A DNA stretch of 64,000 nucleotides from an uncultured Phascolarctobacterium sp. (GTDB lineage: Bacteria; Bacillota; Negativicutes; Acidaminococcales; Acidaminococcaceae). Position 1 is the stretch's first letter; the number at the start of each line of letters is the position of its first letter. The translations under genes and the position numbers were made by a program. The DNA is taken from positions 1 to 64,000 of the forward strand of contig NZ_CAAGLX010000007.1 in assembly GCF_900770955.1 (NCBI RefSeq), in the 5' to 3' direction. This document shows positions 62,305-64,000 of this stretch, piece after piece. The notes under the pieces were generated by a model. It was not told the DNA's origin and made no database searches. It saw only the letters and a program-made list of their open reading frames with translations.

Positions 62305-64000
62305 ATGGAAGATAGAAACCGGATAACCAGATTGCAAACCTTGCTGGTCTTGTGTTTGGTATTATTTACTGTGCTGCTGGGACGAATGGTTTATTTGCAG
62401 CTGTGGCGCGGTGATTACTATGCCAAGCAATCTGACGGCAACAGGCTGCGCCAGTCGCGTATTCTTGCTCCCCGTGGAATTATTTACGATAGCGAAGGCA
62501 AAGAGCTGGTAAATAATTTGCCCGGTTATGCCGTAGTATTGCAGAAGCAGTCCAGCTATAAACCGGAAACATTGCAGCGCCTCAGTAATTTGCTGCAGAT
62601 GCCTGTAGAAGAAATTAACGCTAAAATTAAGGCGAGCGAAAATTTTTATGAACCTATTATGCTGAAAAATAATCTTGATCAGCAGATGGTAACAAAAATA
62701 GAAGAACAGCGCCGCTATATGCCCGAGGTTATGCTTTCGGTGCAGCCTATCCGCAATTACCCTTATCATGAGCTTGCTGTACATGCTTTGGGTTACGTAG
62801 GCGAGGTAAGTGCCTATGAAATTGAGCAGGGCTTGTTTAAGAATATTACTCAAGGTAGTCTGGTCGGTAAGGCCGGACTGGAAAAGAGCTATGATAAATA
62901 TCTGCGCGGCGAGGACGGCGCCTTTATGGAGGAGGTTGACGTTGCCGGTAACGTTGTTAAGCATTACGATTCCGTGCAACCTATTCCCGGCAAAAATCTG
63001 AAGCTGACGATAGATTACGAGCTGCAAAAGGAGCTGGAGGCTTTTACAGATAAGCATCTTGCTTTTCTGCGCAGCTCCGGTATTGCTCCCGGAGCGAGAG
63101 CGGCGGCGGTAGTAGCTATCGACCCGCGTAACGGTGCGGTAAGGGCTATGGTAAGCCGTCCTGGCTATGACCCCAACTGGTTTGTACATGGCATTTCCTC
63201 TAAAAATTGGAACTCCATCAATAATGACACTAATTACCCGATGAATAATAAGGTTATCACTGGCGAATATCCGCCTGGTTCTACCTTTAAGATTGTTACC
63301 GGCAGCGCTGCCTTTGAACTGAAAAAGGTTGGCCTGAACGAGCCGATTTTTGATGGTGGCTTTCATCCGATGGTTCCTACCATGGGTAACGCCGGCGGCG
63401 AGGTTTTGGGCTGGCTGACCTTTATCAAAGCGTTGGCGATGAGTGATAACGTTTATTTTTACGAGCTTGGTTATCGCGTAGGTATTGATAATATCGAGAA
63501 ATATGCGCATATCTTCGGCTTTGGCGAACGCACAGGCATTGACCTGGAGGGCGAAAGCAAAGGCCTTGTTGCCTCTAAAAAAGTAAAACGTGAAATTTGG
63601 AATGAGGACTGGCGCTTGGGCGATACCTTCAATGCAGCCATCGGTCAGGGCTTTAACCTGACAACACCTATTCAGCTTTCTGTTATGCTGAGTATTGTTG
63701 CTAATGGCGGCACCAAGTATCAGCCGTATTTAGTTGACAGTATTACCAACAGTGATGGCAGTGTTTTTGAAAAGCCTAAGCGTGCCGAAGGCAAGCATAT
63801 TGATGTATCGCAGCAGACAATTGACTATATCCGTATGGGTATGAGTGCTACTACGCAGGAGGGCGGTACGGCATCGTACTTTGCCGGCCTGCCTAAGCCT
63901 ATAGCAGGTAAAACCGGTACAGCCGAAAACTCTCATGGACGTGATCATGGCTTGTTTGTAGCCTATGGACCGGTAGATGACCCGGAGCTTGTTGTAGTCT
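62305..64000 (+). CDS. mrdA: Penicillin-binding protein 2, elongasome transpeptidase (3' partial)
   Basis: Class B PBP (565 codons in the window, continuing past the edge). One N-terminal TM helix (LLVLCLVLFTVLLGRMVYL), pedestal domain (SRILAPRGIIYDSEGKEL, GKAGLEKSYDKYLRGEDG), and transpeptidase with Ser-x-x-Lys in GEYPPGSTFKIVTG, SDN in ALAMSDNVYFYELG and KTGTAENSHG near base 63915. With MreBCD it makes the cylindrical wall. ATG 62305 follows AAAGGAGA by 12 bases, somewhat far, but no nearer start exists. Confidence 0.93.
   Translation, partial: MEDRNRITRLQTLLVLCLVLFTVLLGRMVYLQLWRGDYYAKQSDGNRLRQSRILAPRGIIYDSEGKELVNNLPGYAVVLQKQSSYKPETLQRLSNLLQMPVEEINAKIKASENFYEPIMLKNNLDQQMVTKIEEQRRYMPEVMLSVQPIRNYPYHELAVHALGYVGEVSAYEIEQGLFKNITQGSLVGKAGLEKSYDKYLRGEDGAFMEEVDVAGNVVKHYDSVQPIPGKNLKLTIDYELQKELEAFTDKHLAFLRSSGIAPGARAAAVVAIDPRNGAVRAMVSRPGYDPNWFVHGISSKNWNSINNDTNYPMNNKVITGEYPPGSTFKIVTGSAAFELKKVGLNEPIFDGGFHPMVPTMGNAGGEVLGWLTFIKALAMSDNVYFYELGYRVGIDNIEKYAHIFGFGERTGIDLEGESKGLVASKKVKREIWNEDWRLGDTFNAAIGQGFNLTTPIQLSVMLSIVANGGTKYQPYLVDSITNSDGSVFEKPKRAEGKHIDVSQQTIDYIRMGMSATTQEGGTASYFAGLPKPIAGKTGTAENSHGRDHGLFVAYGPVDDPELVVV

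Noticed and set aside
62362..63510. 382-codon minus-strand ORF opposite mrdA
   Set aside because: Opposite a clear PBP with SxxK, SDN and KTG motifs; shadow.

Overview
The window looks like chromosome from a Gram-negative-walled Firmicute (Negativicutes, plausibly the Acidaminococcaceae/Phascolarctobacterium side; the genus is inference). An outer-membrane TonB-dependent receptor and lipoprotein export genes occur beside Firmicute-type regulation: a leucine T-box leader, an aromatic-peptide attenuator, strong AGGAGG-like ribosome sites and T-tract terminators. No rRNA, tRNA or CRISPR array was seen.

Layout. 1-7357: a TonB receptor (5' end outside the window), an orphan family-5 solute-binding lipoprotein, two nitrogenase component-1-like proteins and a NifB-type radical SAM protein, ending in a terminator. 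This is a nitrogenase-superfamily system without NifE/N/V or, in this window, NifH. 7494-8234: TauE/SafE permease. 8403-12306: TetR regulator, HlyD lipoprotein and two ABC-2 permeases with no ATPase gene. 12430-12999: a candidate short RNA, then a leader encoding a 46-residue Tyr/Phe-rich peptide and an attenuator. 13069-22461: a ten-gene aromatic operon (two DAHP synthases, tyrA, aroB, aroA, aroC, pheA, aroE, aroK, aroQ) covering the whole shikimate pathway plus the Phe and Tyr branches. 22613-24786: CoA-disulfide-reductase/rhodanese fusion and a C_GCAxxG_C_C protein.

24967-32087 is an acquired, partly decayed island: gene remnants, a serine recombinase, a DNA methylase broken by one in-frame TGA, an Eco57I-type methyltransferase, a GIY-YIG-like/helicase fusion, and a 306-bp internally deleted IS30-family copy that keeps both inverted repeats. 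Base and codon use differ from the flanks (more CGG, GCC and CTG).

32303-42813 holds ordinary genes: LMW phosphatase, PLP aminotransferase, PH-like protein, MFS transporter, C39-like peptidase, CCA-adding enzyme, arylamine N-acetyltransferase, MatC-like carrier and AzlCD. 42971-46338 is leuCDB (minus strand) behind a T-box. 46498-52669 is gltBD. 52949-56907 is obg then proBA, separated by a repeated palindromic element. 57223-64000 is a cell-envelope cluster: three small membrane proteins, maf, radC, mreBCD and the start of a class B PBP (mrdA), which runs off the right edge.

The most interesting parts are the nitrogenase-like operon, the unannotated aromatic leader peptide/attenuator, and the restriction-like island.
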